From NCBI GenBank assembly GCA_023433305.1, contig JAEZCZ010000065.1, positions 1-18,261 on the forward strand: DNA of 18,261 nucleotides. The letters run 5' to 3'. This document shows positions 1 through 7,651 of the stretch, piece by piece. The position numbers and the translations under genes are program-made. Under the pieces are notes generated by a model. The model did not search any database. It saw nothing but the letters and a program-made list of their open reading frames with translations, and had not been told where the DNA came from. Source of the DNA: Pseudomonadota bacterium. GTDB taxonomy: Bacteria; Pseudomonadota; Alphaproteobacteria; Sphingomonadales; Sphingomonadaceae. The stretch's first letter is position 1. Every line of letters begins with the position of its first letter.

Positions 1-792
1 ATCATGTCGCGTCGGGTACGCGAGGCGGGGGTTCGCGTCTCCCTTGGCGCGGCCGTCAGCCAATTGTCGCAGGACCGGGATGGCGTCCGCGCGATCTTTC
101 CGGACGGCCGCGAGGAACGGTTCGACCTCGTCGTGGGCGCCGATGGTATCTTCTCGACCACGCGTGAACTGCTCTTCCCGGACGCGCCGCGACCGCGCTT
201 CACCGGTCAGGGCTGCTGGCGCATCGTCGCCGACCGACCTCCGGAAGTCGACCGGGCGGAGATGTGGCTAGGCGGCCCGGTCAAGCTTGGCTTCAACCCC
301 GTCTCGCCCGACAAGATGTACGCGTTCATCCTCGAGCACGTGCCAGACAATCCCTGGTTCGAGCCCGGGCAGCAGTTGCCCCACGTGGCGCGCTTGCTCC
401 GGCCGTATGGAGGCTATGTCGAGCAGGTGCGCGAAAGCCTCGATGAGAACTCGTTGGTCAATTACCGGCCGCTCGAGTGGCTGCTCCTGCCCGCCCCGTG
501 GCATAACGGACGCGTGGTGCTGATCGGCGACGCGGTCCACGCAACGACGCCGCACATGGCCTCCGGCGCGGGCATGGCCGTCGAGGACGGGCTCGTCCTC
601 GGCGAGGAACTCGAACGGCACGACGATGTCGGCGAGGCTCTTGCTGCGTTCACCGCGCGCCGTTTCGAGCGAGCGCGCCTCGTCGTGGAAAACTCGGTCC
701 GCGTCGGCGAGATCGAAATGCAGGGCGGCAACCAGATGGACGCCAATGCCATGCTCGGTGACACGATGCATCGCCTGCAGGAACCCTATTGA
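1..792 (+). CDS. FAD-dependent aromatic-ring monooxygenase, 5'-truncated by window start
   Basis: This is the C-terminal part (263 residues visible) of a class A flavoprotein hydroxylase of the salicylate/3-hydroxybenzoate/MhpA type, which uses NAD(P)H and O2 to hydroxylate a phenolic ring. The reading frame is open from base 1, and the N-terminal GxGxxG dinucleotide fold lies outside the window; the ATG at 4 is therefore probably internal. Two family motifs are visible. The DG motif (LVVGADGIFSTTR) is at about nt 127-165. The GD motif (GRVVLIGDAVHATTPH), which contacts the FAD ribityl chain, is at about 508-555 and is followed by SGAGMAVEDG. The stop overlaps the next ATG by one base (TGATG), so it is probably co-translated with the FAH-family hydrolase that may act on a ring-cleavage product downstream. 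The substrate cannot be deduced. Confidence 0.88.
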   Translation: MMSRRVREAGVRVSLGAAVSQLSQDRDGVRAIFPDGREERFDLVVGADGIFSTTRELLFPDAPRPRFTGQGCWRIVADRPPEVDRAEMWLGGPVKLGFNPVSPDKMYAFILEHVPDNPWFEPGQQLPHVARLLRPYGGYVEQVRESLDENSLVNYRPLEWLLLPAPWHNGRVVLIGDAVHATTPHMASGAGMAVEDGLVLGEELERHDDVGEALAAFTARRFERARLVVENSVRVGEIEMQGGNQMDANAMLGDTMHRLQEPY

Positions 793-1766
793 TGACCGAT
801 GCGCGACTCCCCTGCGGCCTCGCCACGGTGGCAATCGACGGTTCGCCCCAGACGGTGCTGGTTCGCGGAGAACGCTACGTGCCGCTGAGCCATTGGGGTG
901 AGAATCGCGACTTGCTTGGCTTGCTCGTCGACTGGGAAGCTGTCTCCTCCAAGTTCCGCGATTGGGCTGCCGACGCGGCCGCATTCGCCTCGGCGGCCGA
1001 CTTTTCACAAGCCGACGCAAAGGCGCCGTACCGCCCCGGGCAGGTCTTTTGTACGGGCGCGAACTACAAGAAGCACGTCGTCGGCCTGATCATGGGCGAT
1101 CCGTCGATGCGCACTGCCGAGCACGAGGCGCTGGGCGACGACGAGCGCCGTGCTCGTGTCGAGAAAATGATGGACGAGCGGGCCAGCGCAGAGCCGTATT
1201 GCTTCATCAAGCTTCCCTCCTGCGTCGTCGGACCGCGCGATCGCGTCGTCCTCCCGCGCAATGTGGCCAAGCCCGATTGGGAGCTCGAGCTCGGAGTAAT
1301 CATCGGCAAGCCGGCCCGGCACGTTCGGCCCGAAGAAGCGATGGAGCACGTCGCAGGTTACGCCGTGGTCAACGACGTGACCGCGCGCGAGCACATCTTC
1401 CGCCGCGACGCTGGCGCGCTCGGGGCCGACTGGCTGTCGGGCAAATGCTTTCCGACCTTCCTGCCGTTTGGTCCACTGATCGTTCCGCGGGACCTCGTGC
1501 CCGATCCGTACGATCTGACGATCACGCTCTCGGTGAACGGCAAAGTTTACCAGGACGAAACGACCCGCGACATGATGATCGGCATCGAACGACAGATCGC
1601 CTTCCTGTCGGAGCGGGTCGAGCTGATGCCGGGCGACGTTATCTGCACGGGCTCGCCCTACGGCAACGGTTCGGCGTTCGGGGTCTTCCTTGCACCGGGC
1701 GACGTCATGGAAGGAACGATCACCGGCCTGGGCACGCAGCGTAATTCGTGCGTGGCTGAAGCTTAG
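792..1766 (+). CDS. FAH-superfamily hydrolase/isomerase
   Basis: This 324-aa protein belongs to the fumarylacetoacetate hydrolase superfamily, which cleaves, hydrates or isomerises keto-diacids formed by ring cleavage. The metal-binding ExE pair is visible at Glu164 and Glu166 (DWELELGVIIG), followed by NDVTARE at about 195 with the third acidic ligand and the C-terminal ICTGSPYGNG loop. His95 (NYKKHV) sits where the family lid or catalytic His lies. The ATG at 792 is preferred over the TTG at 789 because it gives the TGATG junction with the hydroxylase gene. Family members include fumarylpyruvate hydrolase, 2-hydroxyhepta-2,4-diene-1,7-dioate isomerase and acylpyruvases; which one this is cannot be read from the sequence. 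The segment at about 105-140 (charged, with DDERRARVEKMMDER) looks like an insertion relative to short family members. Confidence 0.9.
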   Translation: MTDARLPCGLATVAIDGSPQTVLVRGERYVPLSHWGENRDLLGLLVDWEAVSSKFRDWAADAAAFASAADFSQADAKAPYRPGQVFCTGANYKKHVVGLIMGDPSMRTAEHEALGDDERRARVEKMMDERASAEPYCFIKLPSCVVGPRDRVVLPRNVAKPDWELELGVIIGKPARHVRPEEAMEHVAGYAVVNDVTAREHIFRRDAGALGADWLSGKCFPTFLPFGPLIVPRDLVPDPYDLTITLSVNGKVYQDETTRDMMIGIERQIAFLSERVELMPGDVICTGSPYGNGSAFGVFLAPGDVMEGTITGLGTQRNSCVAEA

Positions 1767-1770
1767 CTTC
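1758..1770. repeat. 13-bp palindrome across two convergent stop codons
   Basis: A perfect inverted repeat (GAAGCT, T, AGCTTC) spans the TAG stop of the plus-strand hydrolase (1764-1766) and the TAA stop of the minus-strand TetR gene (1763-1765). It could form a short hairpin in both transcripts. There is no T-tract on either side and the stem does not extend beyond 6 bp, so it is a weak terminator candidate at best. Confidence 0.35.
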
Positions 1771-2413
1771 CGGCTTTATGCTCACGCACCCGCAAGCCAT
1801 TGAGCAGCAGGTCGGTTACGAAGTCCTCGTATCTCGAGGCCAATGCCTTCGTGTCGGTCCCTTCGGGGAACAGCTGCCGGACCACCGGCTCGGCTGAAAC
1901 GAAGAAATCGAAGAGTCCGAGTAGAGCGATGTGAAGAAAGGCCGGTTCGACGTCTCGGATGGTCTCGCCGCCATCGCGGGCCATCAGTTCCGCCAGGTCT
2001 TCCACAGCGCCGCGATTCAGATGTCCGAGGTGCTCACTGATCCCGCCTGACCGTGCGTCCGCCAGTTCGTCGACCATCAATCGGTGGATGTGCTGCGTCG
2101 AGCTGGTGAAACGGGCGGTCCGGCGAATATTGTGCTCGATCGCTTCGACGGGTTCGAGCGTCCCTGGATCGGATCTCGGCGTATCTTCGAGCATGCTTTC
2201 GGCGACTGCCATGAGCAACTTGCTCCGATCGCCGAAGTAATAGCGGACAAGCGCCGGATCGACGCCGGCTTCACGAGCGATCAGGGAAATCGTGACCCGT
2301 GCCGGAGGCATTTCGCGGATCAGGCGCTTGGCCGTCTCGAGCAGGGCGTCCTTGCCCACCCCTTCGTCCGAAGGGCGCCCTTTGCGACGCTTGTTTGACT
2401 TCGTCTCTCCCAT
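1763..2413 (-). CDS. TetR/AcrR-family transcriptional regulator
   Basis: This 216-aa protein has a basic N-terminus (KSNKRRKGRP) and then a TetR DNA-binding domain at about residues 20-70. The helix-turn-helix ISLIAREAGVDPALVRYYFG is close to the family signature. The C-terminal ligand-binding part is hydrophobic and has no recognisable effector signature. The start at 2413 (MGETKSN) puts the basic tail directly before the HTH domain and keeps the divergent intergenic palindrome upstream of the gene; an in-frame ATG at 2440 is an alternative. The gene is divergent from the metallo-hydrolase operon and convergent with the FAH hydrolase, with which it shares three bases at the stops. By position it probably represses the operon starting at 2511 and itself. 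The inducer is unknown. Confidence 0.92.
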   Translation of the reverse strand: MGETKSNKRRKGRPSDEGVGKDALLETAKRLIREMPPARVTISLIAREAGVDPALVRYYFGDRSKLLMAVAESMLEDTPRSDPGTLEPVEAIEHNIRRTARFTSSTQHIHRLMVDELADARSGGISEHLGHLNRGAVEDLAELMARDGGETIRDVEPAFLHIALLGLFDFFVSAEPVVRQLFPEGTDTKALASRYEDFVTDLLLNGLRVREHKAGS

Positions 2414-2429
2414 CCTCGCCCGCACTGCC

Positions 2430-2455
2430 CCTATTCCCATATTCCCGCAAATAGG
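2430..2455. promoter_or_regulatory. Candidate TetR operator (interrupted palindrome)
   Basis: In the 97-bp gap between the divergent tetR (start 2413) and metallo-hydrolase gene (start 2511) there are perfect 6-bp inverted arms, CCTATT at 2430-2435 and AATAGG at 2450-2455. The 14-bp spacer itself contains a near direct repeat (TATTCCCA/TATTCCCG at 2432-2447). The AT-rich tract contrasts with the GC-rich surroundings. Location and symmetry suit a TetR dimer; binding is inferred. Confidence 0.45.
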
Positions 2456-2510
2456 AATTGCGCCATCCCCGGCGCGCGGTAAGGTCCACCGGCAAGAAGC
2501 GGAGGAGCGG

Positions 2511-3500
2511 ATGGCAAACTGGGCGTTCACCCAGGGTGTGCATGAAATAGGCAACGGCCTTTACGGGTACGTCCAGCCGGACGGAACCTGGGGCTGGTCC
2601 AACGCCGGCCTTGTTGTCAGCGATGGCGAAGCCTTGCTCGTCGACACGCTGATGAGCGTGCCGCTGACCCGCGAAATGCTGGACCAGTTCCGCGCCAAGG
2701 TGCCCGAGGCGGCGCAGATTGGCCGGCTCGTCAACACCCATGCCAACCCCGACCATTTCTTCGGCAACGGCCTGCTCGCCGACGCGGAGATCATCGGCAC
2801 CAACGAAGCACGTTCGGAAATGCGGGAGTTTGATCCGCGACGCCTCGCCACGCTCGCCGAGACCTATCCGGAAATGGGGGATTCCGGCGAGTTTCTCTAC
2901 GAGACGATGGGGCGCAAGTTCGACTTTTCGGGAGTCGACGAGGTCACCCTGCCCAACCGCACGTTCGACGGGCGCCTCGACATCGGGGTCGGCGGCAAGG
3001 ACGTCGCATTGGTCGATCTCGGCCCGGCACACACCCGCTCGGACACGATCGTCTGGGTTCCCGGCGATCGCACGATATTCACCGGCGACCTGCTGTTTAA
3101 CGAAGGCCATCCCATCATGTGGGCCGGACCGGTCGAGAACTGGATCGACGCCTGCCGCTACATCATCGATCTGGATCCCGAGGTCGTGGTCCCTGGCCAC
3201 GGCCCGATCACCGACCTTGCGGCGGTGCGCGGCCTCAAGGCCTACTTCGAATACGTGCGCGACGAAGCGCGCAAGCGCTTCGAGGCAGGCCTCGACTTCA
3301 ACGAGGCGGCCCGCGACATCAACATGAGCGAATATCGCGGCTGGAGCGATCCCGAACGGATAGTGGCCAACGTCTTCTCGCTCTACAAGCAATGGGGCAC
3401 GGCCTTCACGCCCGACCAGCACCGCGATCTGTTCGGCGCGATGGGCCGTTACCGCAAGGAACTGGCTGCTCACGACGAGGCCTGCGACCATGCCCATTGA
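2511..3500 (+). CDS. Metallo-beta-lactamase-fold hydrolase with variant HxNxDH motif
   Basis: This 329-aa protein has the metallo-beta-lactamase fold. The metal-ligand motif is NTHANPDHFFGN, with His77, Asn79, Asp81 and His82, so the usual second His of HxHxDH is Asn. The other ligands are present: His174 (GPAHTRSD), Asp193 (FTGDLLF) and His230 (VPGHGP). The substitution should weaken one metal site or imply a single-metal enzyme; subfamilies with HxNxDH or HxDxDH do occur. The start at 2511 is supported by a strong ribosome-binding site (GGAGGAG at about 2501-2507). The gene heads an operon with the fumarylacetoacetase-type gene, overlapping it by 11 bp. It may hydrolyse an ester, lactone or thioester intermediate; no specific reaction can be assigned. 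The TetR gene is divergent and the likely regulator. Confidence 0.9.
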   Translation: MANWAFTQGVHEIGNGLYGYVQPDGTWGWSNAGLVVSDGEALLVDTLMSVPLTREMLDQFRAKVPEAAQIGRLVNTHANPDHFFGNGLLADAEIIGTNEARSEMREFDPRRLATLAETYPEMGDSGEFLYETMGRKFDFSGVDEVTLPNRTFDGRLDIGVGGKDVALVDLGPAHTRSDTIVWVPGDRTIFTGDLLFNEGHPIMWAGPVENWIDACRYIIDLDPEVVVPGHGPITDLAAVRGLKAYFEYVRDEARKRFEAGLDFNEAARDINMSEYRGWSDPERIVANVFSLYKQWGTAFTPDQHRDLFGAMGRYRKELAAHDEACDHAH

Positions 3501-4782
3501 GATCAATGCAACGCACGACCCCGCACGGCGAAGCTGGGTCGAAAGCGCGAACGCTTCGGGGAGCGACTTCCCCATCCAGAACCTGCCGTTCGGCCTGTTC
3601 CGCCAGGGGGGCAAGGAACGGGGCGGGGTGGCGCTGGGCGAGTTCGTCATCGACCTCGCCCAGCTCCATACCACTGGCGCGCTGAGCGACGTCGCGGCGG
3701 AGGCGGCTGCGGCCGCCTCGGGGCCTTCGCTCGCCCCGCTGCTGGCCTGTCCGCCGAAGAACGTCAGCGCCCTGCGCGCCGAGCTATCGGACCTGTATCG
3801 CCTGGACGGCCCCGGCCATCCGGCCCGCCTTCGGGACACGTTGATCCCCCTTGCGGACGTCGAACTTCTCCTGCCGCTGAAGCCGTCTGCGTTCACCGAC
3901 TTCTGCACCTCGTACGACCACATCCGGCGCATGGGCGGCGCCGCACCGAAGCTCGCGGCGCTGTCGCTGCCCGTGGCCTACAATGGCCGCGCCAGCTCGG
4001 TGCAGGCCAGTGGGACACCCGTCGTGCGCCCATGCGGACAATTCGAAACCCCGCCCGGCAGCGGCGAGGTTTCCTTCGGGCCCGAGCCCTTTCTCGATTT
4101 CGAGCTCGAATTCGGCGCATGGCTGCGCGCGGGGAACGCACTGGGCGAGCCGATCGGCGTCGCCGAAGCAGAGGCGCTGCTGTTCGGCTGCTGCCTCGTC
4201 AACGACTGGTCGGCGCGCGGAATTCAGTTCTTCGAGTCCATCCTGGGGCCGCACCTGGGCAAGAGCTTCCTCACCACCGTGAGCCCGTGGATCGTCACGA
4301 TGGAAGCGCTCGCACCGTTCCGGGTCGCCGCGCGCGGCCGCGTGGCGGATGAACCCGACGTTCCGCGGTATCTGTTCGATGCCGACGATCGCCGGCTCGG
4401 AGGCATCAGCGTCGAGTTGACCGCCGATCTCGCCAACGAAGCCGGTTCGAAGCGCCGTATCGTCACCAGCAACCTGGCCGAGCTTTACTGGACCCTGGCG
4501 CAGATGGTCGCGCACCAGGCCTCGAACGGATCGCCGCTGGAGGCGGGAGACCTCATCGCCACCGGCACGGTTTCCGGCGCCGACGAAACGGCGCGCGGAT
4601 GTCTTGCGGAGATCACCCTGCGCGGTGGAGAAACGATCGAGCTTCCCGACGGGTCGCAGCGCAAACAGCTCGAGGACGGGGACACGCTCACTATCCGCGG
4701 TCGCGCCTTGGCCGACGGGTACGTTCCCATCGGGTTCGGCGACTGCAGCGGCACCGTCAGCCCAGCGAAAGTACCGGCATGA
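3490..4782 (+). CDS. Fumarylacetoacetase-type hydrolase (full-length FAH)
   Basis: This 430-aa protein is close in length to true fumarylacetoacetase, which splits fumarylacetoacetate into fumarate and acetoacetate at the end of homogentisate degradation. The N-terminal SH3-like part has FPIQNLPFGLF (27-37). Catalytic landmarks follow: Asp137 and His144 (DFCTSYDH), Tyr164 (YNGRASS), ASGTPVVRPCGQ (173-184), Glu205/Glu207 (DFELEFGAW), Asp239 (LVNDWSARGIQFFE), Lys258 (LGKSF) and the TGTVSG loop near the C-terminus. The metal ligands and catalytic His are therefore intact. An oddity is Cys139 in DFC, where animal FAH has a substrate-contacting Tyr (DFY, Tyr128 in mouse numbering), and Tyr-Asn-Gly replaces the usual Tyr-His-Gly. 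No homogentisate dioxygenase or maleylacetoacetate isomerase is in the window, so the substrate may be a related diketo acid. It overlaps both neighbours. Confidence 0.9.
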   Translation: MPIEINATHDPARRSWVESANASGSDFPIQNLPFGLFRQGGKERGGVALGEFVIDLAQLHTTGALSDVAAEAAAAASGPSLAPLLACPPKNVSALRAELSDLYRLDGPGHPARLRDTLIPLADVELLLPLKPSAFTDFCTSYDHIRRMGGAAPKLAALSLPVAYNGRASSVQASGTPVVRPCGQFETPPGSGEVSFGPEPFLDFELEFGAWLRAGNALGEPIGVAEAEALLFGCCLVNDWSARGIQFFESILGPHLGKSFLTTVSPWIVTMEALAPFRVAARGRVADEPDVPRYLFDADDRRLGGISVELTADLANEAGSKRRIVTSNLAELYWTLAQMVAHQASNGSPLEAGDLIATGTVSGADETARGCLAEITLRGGETIELPDGSQRKQLEDGDTLTIRGRALADGYVPIGFGDCSGTVSPAKVPA

Positions 4783-5828
4783 GCATCACGACTTGCGGAG
4801 ATCGCCGGCCGATCCGCGTCGCGGCGCGCGGCAAGCACCTGGTCGTGGACATTCATTGCCACCTCGGCATTCCCGCCGCCGATGCGATCGTGCAGGCTCG
4901 CCATCCGGGTCCCCCGCCTGGGATCAACGATTTCACCAGCGCGAAGACGAGCGAGGTCAACCGGGCCCAGTTCGCGGCCATCGGCCGCACGCTCAACACG
5001 ATCGACCAGCGCATCGCGGATATGGACCGGCTCGGGATCGACGTGCAGGCGATCAGCCCGAGCCCGGGTCAGTACTTCTATTACGCCGACGCGGATGTCG
5101 CCCGCGAAGCCGCGCGCGCGGTCAACGACGGCATGGCGGCGGCCGTGGCGCAGCATCCCGACCGGCTCGTCGGCATGGGCACCGTACCGCTGCAGGATGT
5201 CGGCGCCGCGGTCGAGGAGATGCGCCGCTGTGTGCGCGAGCTCGACTTGCGCGGAATTGAGATCAGCTCGAACGTCAACGGCAAGGATTTCCATGCCGAG
5301 GAGTTCCGCCCCTTTTTCGCCGCGGCGGAGGAACTGGGCATCCTGCTGTTCATCCACCCGCTCGGCTTCACTCACGCCCAGCGGATGAGCGAGTATTACT
5401 TCAACAATCTGATCGGCAACCCGCTCGAATCCACGCTCGCGATCGGTCACCTCATCTTCGGCGGCGTGCTCGATCGTTACCCCGGCTTGAGGATCTGCGT
5501 CGCCCACGGCGGCGGCTACATGCCGGGTTACTGGGGCCGCATGGACCACGGCTGGCGGGCCCGCGCGGATTGCAGCGAACACTGCCGGCACGAGCCGTCG
5601 AGCTACCTTCGCAGGCTATGGCTCGACACGCTGGTGTTCGACCAGGACCAGCTCGACAGCCTCGTCCGCACCCATGGAGCCGACAAGCTGTGCCTCGGCA
5701 CCGACTACCCTTTCGACATGTCCGAGCCCGACCCGGTCGGCTTCCACGCCAGGCTGAGCGACACCGACAAGGCCAGGATCCTCGGCCTGAACGCGGCGGA
5801 ACTGTTAGGCTTGGTGTCGGGAGGCTGA
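4779..5828 (+). CDS. ACMSD-type amidohydrolase (probable decarboxylase)
   Basis: This 349-aa protein is of the amidohydrolase-2 (ACMSD/LigW/gamma-resorcylate decarboxylase) group, Zn-dependent TIM-barrel enzymes that usually perform non-oxidative decarboxylation of aromatic or ring-opened acids. The ligands are visible: His26 and His28 (VDIHCHLG), His193 (LLFIHPLG), His243 (VAHGGGYMPGYWGR) and Asp309 (LGTDYPFD). The GGGYMPGYWGRMDH segment resembles ACMSD-like rather than hydrolytic members. The start at 4779 overlaps the stop of the fumarylacetoacetase-type gene (ATGA), so the three genes 2511-5828 form one coupled operon. It may remove CO2 from an acid made by the hydroxylase or ring-cleavage steps. 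Simple hydrolysis is the main alternative. Confidence 0.9.
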   Translation: MSITTCGDRRPIRVAARGKHLVVDIHCHLGIPAADAIVQARHPGPPPGINDFTSAKTSEVNRAQFAAIGRTLNTIDQRIADMDRLGIDVQAISPSPGQYFYYADADVAREAARAVNDGMAAAVAQHPDRLVGMGTVPLQDVGAAVEEMRRCVRELDLRGIEISSNVNGKDFHAEEFRPFFAAAEELGILLFIHPLGFTHAQRMSEYYFNNLIGNPLESTLAIGHLIFGGVLDRYPGLRICVAHGGGYMPGYWGRMDHGWRARADCSEHCRHEPSSYLRRLWLDTLVFDQDQLDSLVRTHGADKLCLGTDYPFDMSEPDPVGFHARLSDTDKARILGLNAAELLGLVSGG

Positions 5829-5861
5829 GCGGATCTCGGTCCGAGCGAATTAGCGCCGGAC

Positions 5862-5935
5862 TGGAGCGGGTGAAGGGAATCGAACCCTCGTCGTAAGCTT
5901 GGGAAGCTTCTGCTCTGCCATTGAGCTACACCCGC
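5862..5935 (-). tRNA. tRNA-Gly (anticodon CCC)
   Basis: On the minus strand this reads as a complete 74-nt tRNA. The acceptor GCGGGTG (5935-5929) pairs with CACCCGC, followed by TCCA, so the CCA is encoded. The D-arm is GCTCAATGGCAGAGC, the anticodon loop is TTCCCAA with anticodon CCC, and the T-arm contains GGTTCGATTCC. The outermost anticodon-stem pair looks mismatched (G27-A43). The 3' end lies 33 bp from the amidohydrolase stop and the 5' end lies 3 bp from the integrase stop, so it borders the island and is its probable attachment gene. Confidence 0.95.
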
Positions 5936-5938
5936 ATT

Positions 5939-7066
5939 TCAAGCACTTGGGCCCGATTTCGCAGCTTGTTTTGCCTTTTGTTTTGCCGCGATGCGTTCGG
6001 CGATTGCCATGGCGACCCGACCGCCGTCAACATAGACCTTGCGGATTGTCTGCACCTTATCCTTCGCCCATCCCATGATTTCGGCCGCCTCTTCATCTGT
6101 GAGTTCGCACTCGGTCAGCAACATTGTGCAGAATGTCCCGCGCACATCATGCAGGTGCTTGCGCCGCTTAGTGCCATCTTCATCCACATGGATGATCCCT
6201 GCGTCATTTCGAATGTCGTCGAAGGAACCCCCGAATCCGCCTGCGGTCCAAGGCCGACCGAAACTGTTGACAAGAACGGTATTCACGCCAGCTTCGCGGT
6301 GTCGGGTTCGAAGATCTTCGAGCAACTGACGCAAGTGCTCGGTCATCGGAATGATGACCCGACGACGCTTTGATCGGCTTTTCTTAAGGGCGGTCTTGCT
6401 GATCGCGAACTCGCCAACCTGATCGAACGTCAACGTCACCAGGTCAGCCAATCGCAGACCGGTGAGCGCGGCTAACCGTAGGCCATCGATGATCCACGCC
6501 TTGTTTGCCTTCCGTGCTGCAGCCTCAAATTGCGCAATATCGTCGGCAAGCCAGATGATTTCTTGACGGTTGCCGCCTTGGTAAAGTCGCGGGATGTCAG
6601 TCGCGACGTTGATCGAAATGCCGTGCCCATTGAGGTTAGCCCACTTCAAGAGGCTTGAGAGTACGGTAATGCCAATGTCAGCGGTGCGCGGCGTGTGCTT
6701 CCGTTCGTTTCGCCACTCGACGACCGGAGCCTTCATCCGAGGGTCGTTCCAGACGTTCGTGGGCGCCCGCCCCCATCGCACCTCGATGAGGTCAACATGG
6801 CGCTGCCAGACCTTCTTCGTTGAGTCGCTGAACCGTTCCCACTCGGGGCTCGCCAGCCAAGCCCGCACTACGGTGCGAAACTCATTCGACGGGGAAGGAG
6901 CGTCCCGTGCTGTAAGGGCTTCGGCCAACCTGCGCGACGCCTCGGCATTGAGCGCCGGTTTGCGCGGGCCTGCGTGTTTCATGATGAGCGGGCCGCCCTT
7001 ATAGGCATACACATACCAAGTCACCGGCTTGCCGCGTCTCGCGCTTCGGATAAACTGAACCGCCAT
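5939..7066 (-). CDS. int: Tyrosine recombinase/phage-type integrase
   Basis: This 375-aa site-specific recombinase has a SAM-like core-binding domain at about 60-150 and a catalytic domain at about 165-350. Catalytic residues are visible: Arg205 (LTGLRLADLV), a basic cluster with the likely Lys near 229 (ALKKSRSKRR), His306/Arg309 (LHDVRG), Trp333 (MGWAK) replacing the second His, and the nucleophile Tyr345 (VYVD). All core residues are present, so the enzyme may be active. The ATG at 7066 is preferred to a GTG at 7084: it gives a TGATG junction with the upstream accessory gene and has GGAAGGA about 10 nt ahead. The stop codon is 3 bp from the 5' end of tRNA-Gly on the same strand, so readthrough from int would enter the tRNA. 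It presumably recombines within or beside this tRNA. Confidence 0.93.
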   Translation of the reverse strand: MAVQFIRSARRGKPVTWYVYAYKGGPLIMKHAGPRKPALNAEASRRLAEALTARDAPSPSNEFRTVVRAWLASPEWERFSDSTKKVWQRHVDLIEVRWGRAPTNVWNDPRMKAPVVEWRNERKHTPRTADIGITVLSSLLKWANLNGHGISINVATDIPRLYQGGNRQEIIWLADDIAQFEAAARKANKAWIIDGLRLAALTGLRLADLVTLTFDQVGEFAISKTALKKSRSKRRRVIIPMTEHLRQLLEDLRTRHREAGVNTVLVNSFGRPWTAGGFGGSFDDIRNDAGIIHVDEDGTKRRKHLHDVRGTFCTMLLTECELTDEEAAEIMGWAKDKVQTIRKVYVDGGRVAMAIAERIAAKQKAKQAAKSGPSA

Positions 7067-7506
7067 CAGAGACGGTCCTTCCACCGATCGAATTCGGTGA
7101 TATTCGACTGCGCCATCCGTGCGTCCATGATGCGGATGAAGCCGTCAGGCCCGGCCTCGTAGCCGCAAACATCGAGGCCGCTTGCGCGCCCAGCTGCAAT
7201 GAGCCGCACGATGGCGGCTTTCGTGGGATAGCTCGATGAAATCGCGCTTGCGGGCGCGCCGCGGCATCCGCGCTGAGCAGTCAATTCTCTAGTCACGTCC
7301 TTTTTCCTCTTGGTCTGATTCCAAGAAGTCGAATCCGCTTCCTTCGTCAGCTCACCCAGGCGCCTGACAGCGTGCTCAACCTCAAGAAGCAGGGCTGCGA
7401 GGGCACCGTTGAGGTCGGGAGACACCTGATGGCCGCCGGTTGAGGGTAGCTTGGCCAGACGCTCGGAGGAGCTTTCGTAGGCCAGGTTGGATGTGTGCTT
7501 GGTCAT
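7066..7506 (-). CDS. Small hypothetical protein upstream of integrase, possible excision/accessory factor
   Basis: This ORF of 146 aa is read from ATG 7506 (MTKHTSNLAYESS). The frame stays open up to a GTG at 7596, but that extra 30-residue segment has poor protein-like composition and covers a repeated upstream motif (7536-7546), so 7506 is preferred. The C-terminal part (KAAIVRLIAAGRASGLDV followed by GPDGFIRIMD) has a helix-then-beta pattern like the short proteins that often precede integrase genes in alphaproteobacterial islands. That comparison is by pattern, not by a recognised domain. The stop overlaps the int start by one base, so translation of the integrase is probably coupled to it. 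No Shine-Dalgarno sequence is obvious at 7506. A role as recombination directionality factor is a guess. Confidence 0.6.
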   Translation of the reverse strand: MTKHTSNLAYESSSERLAKLPSTGGHQVSPDLNGALAALLLEVEHAVRRLGELTKEADSTSWNQTKRKKDVTRELTAQRGCRGAPASAISSSYPTKAAIVRLIAAGRASGLDVCGYEAGPDGFIRIMDARMAQSNITEFDRWKDRL

Positions 7507-7535
7507 GTGTGGGCTTGTGCCCGAGGCGCCGAGGC

Positions 7536-7546
7536 CGATTCGGTGC
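7536..7546 (+). repeat. Short upstream motif, copy A (11-bp core)
   Basis: CGATTCGGTGC here matches the core of the two longer copies at 7927-7942 and 10680-10695. It ends 29 nt before the ATG at 7506 on the minus strand, the same spacing as copy C has to its gene. It may be a regulator site; with 11 bp alone, chance is not excluded. Confidence 0.4.
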
Positions 7547-7651
7547 CCATCACCATCTTCGTGGCGGCGTAGATTGCCGGCCGCCAGCTTCGCCACAGAA
7601 GCAGTACAGCGGGGCGAAGCCCGCTGCAGCCTTTCAATGGCTAACTATGTG

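Noticed and set aside
2271..3932. Minus-strand open frame of 553 codons
   Set aside because: It is antisense to the metallo-hydrolase and fumarylacetoacetase-type genes; long antisense frames are expected in high-GC DNA.
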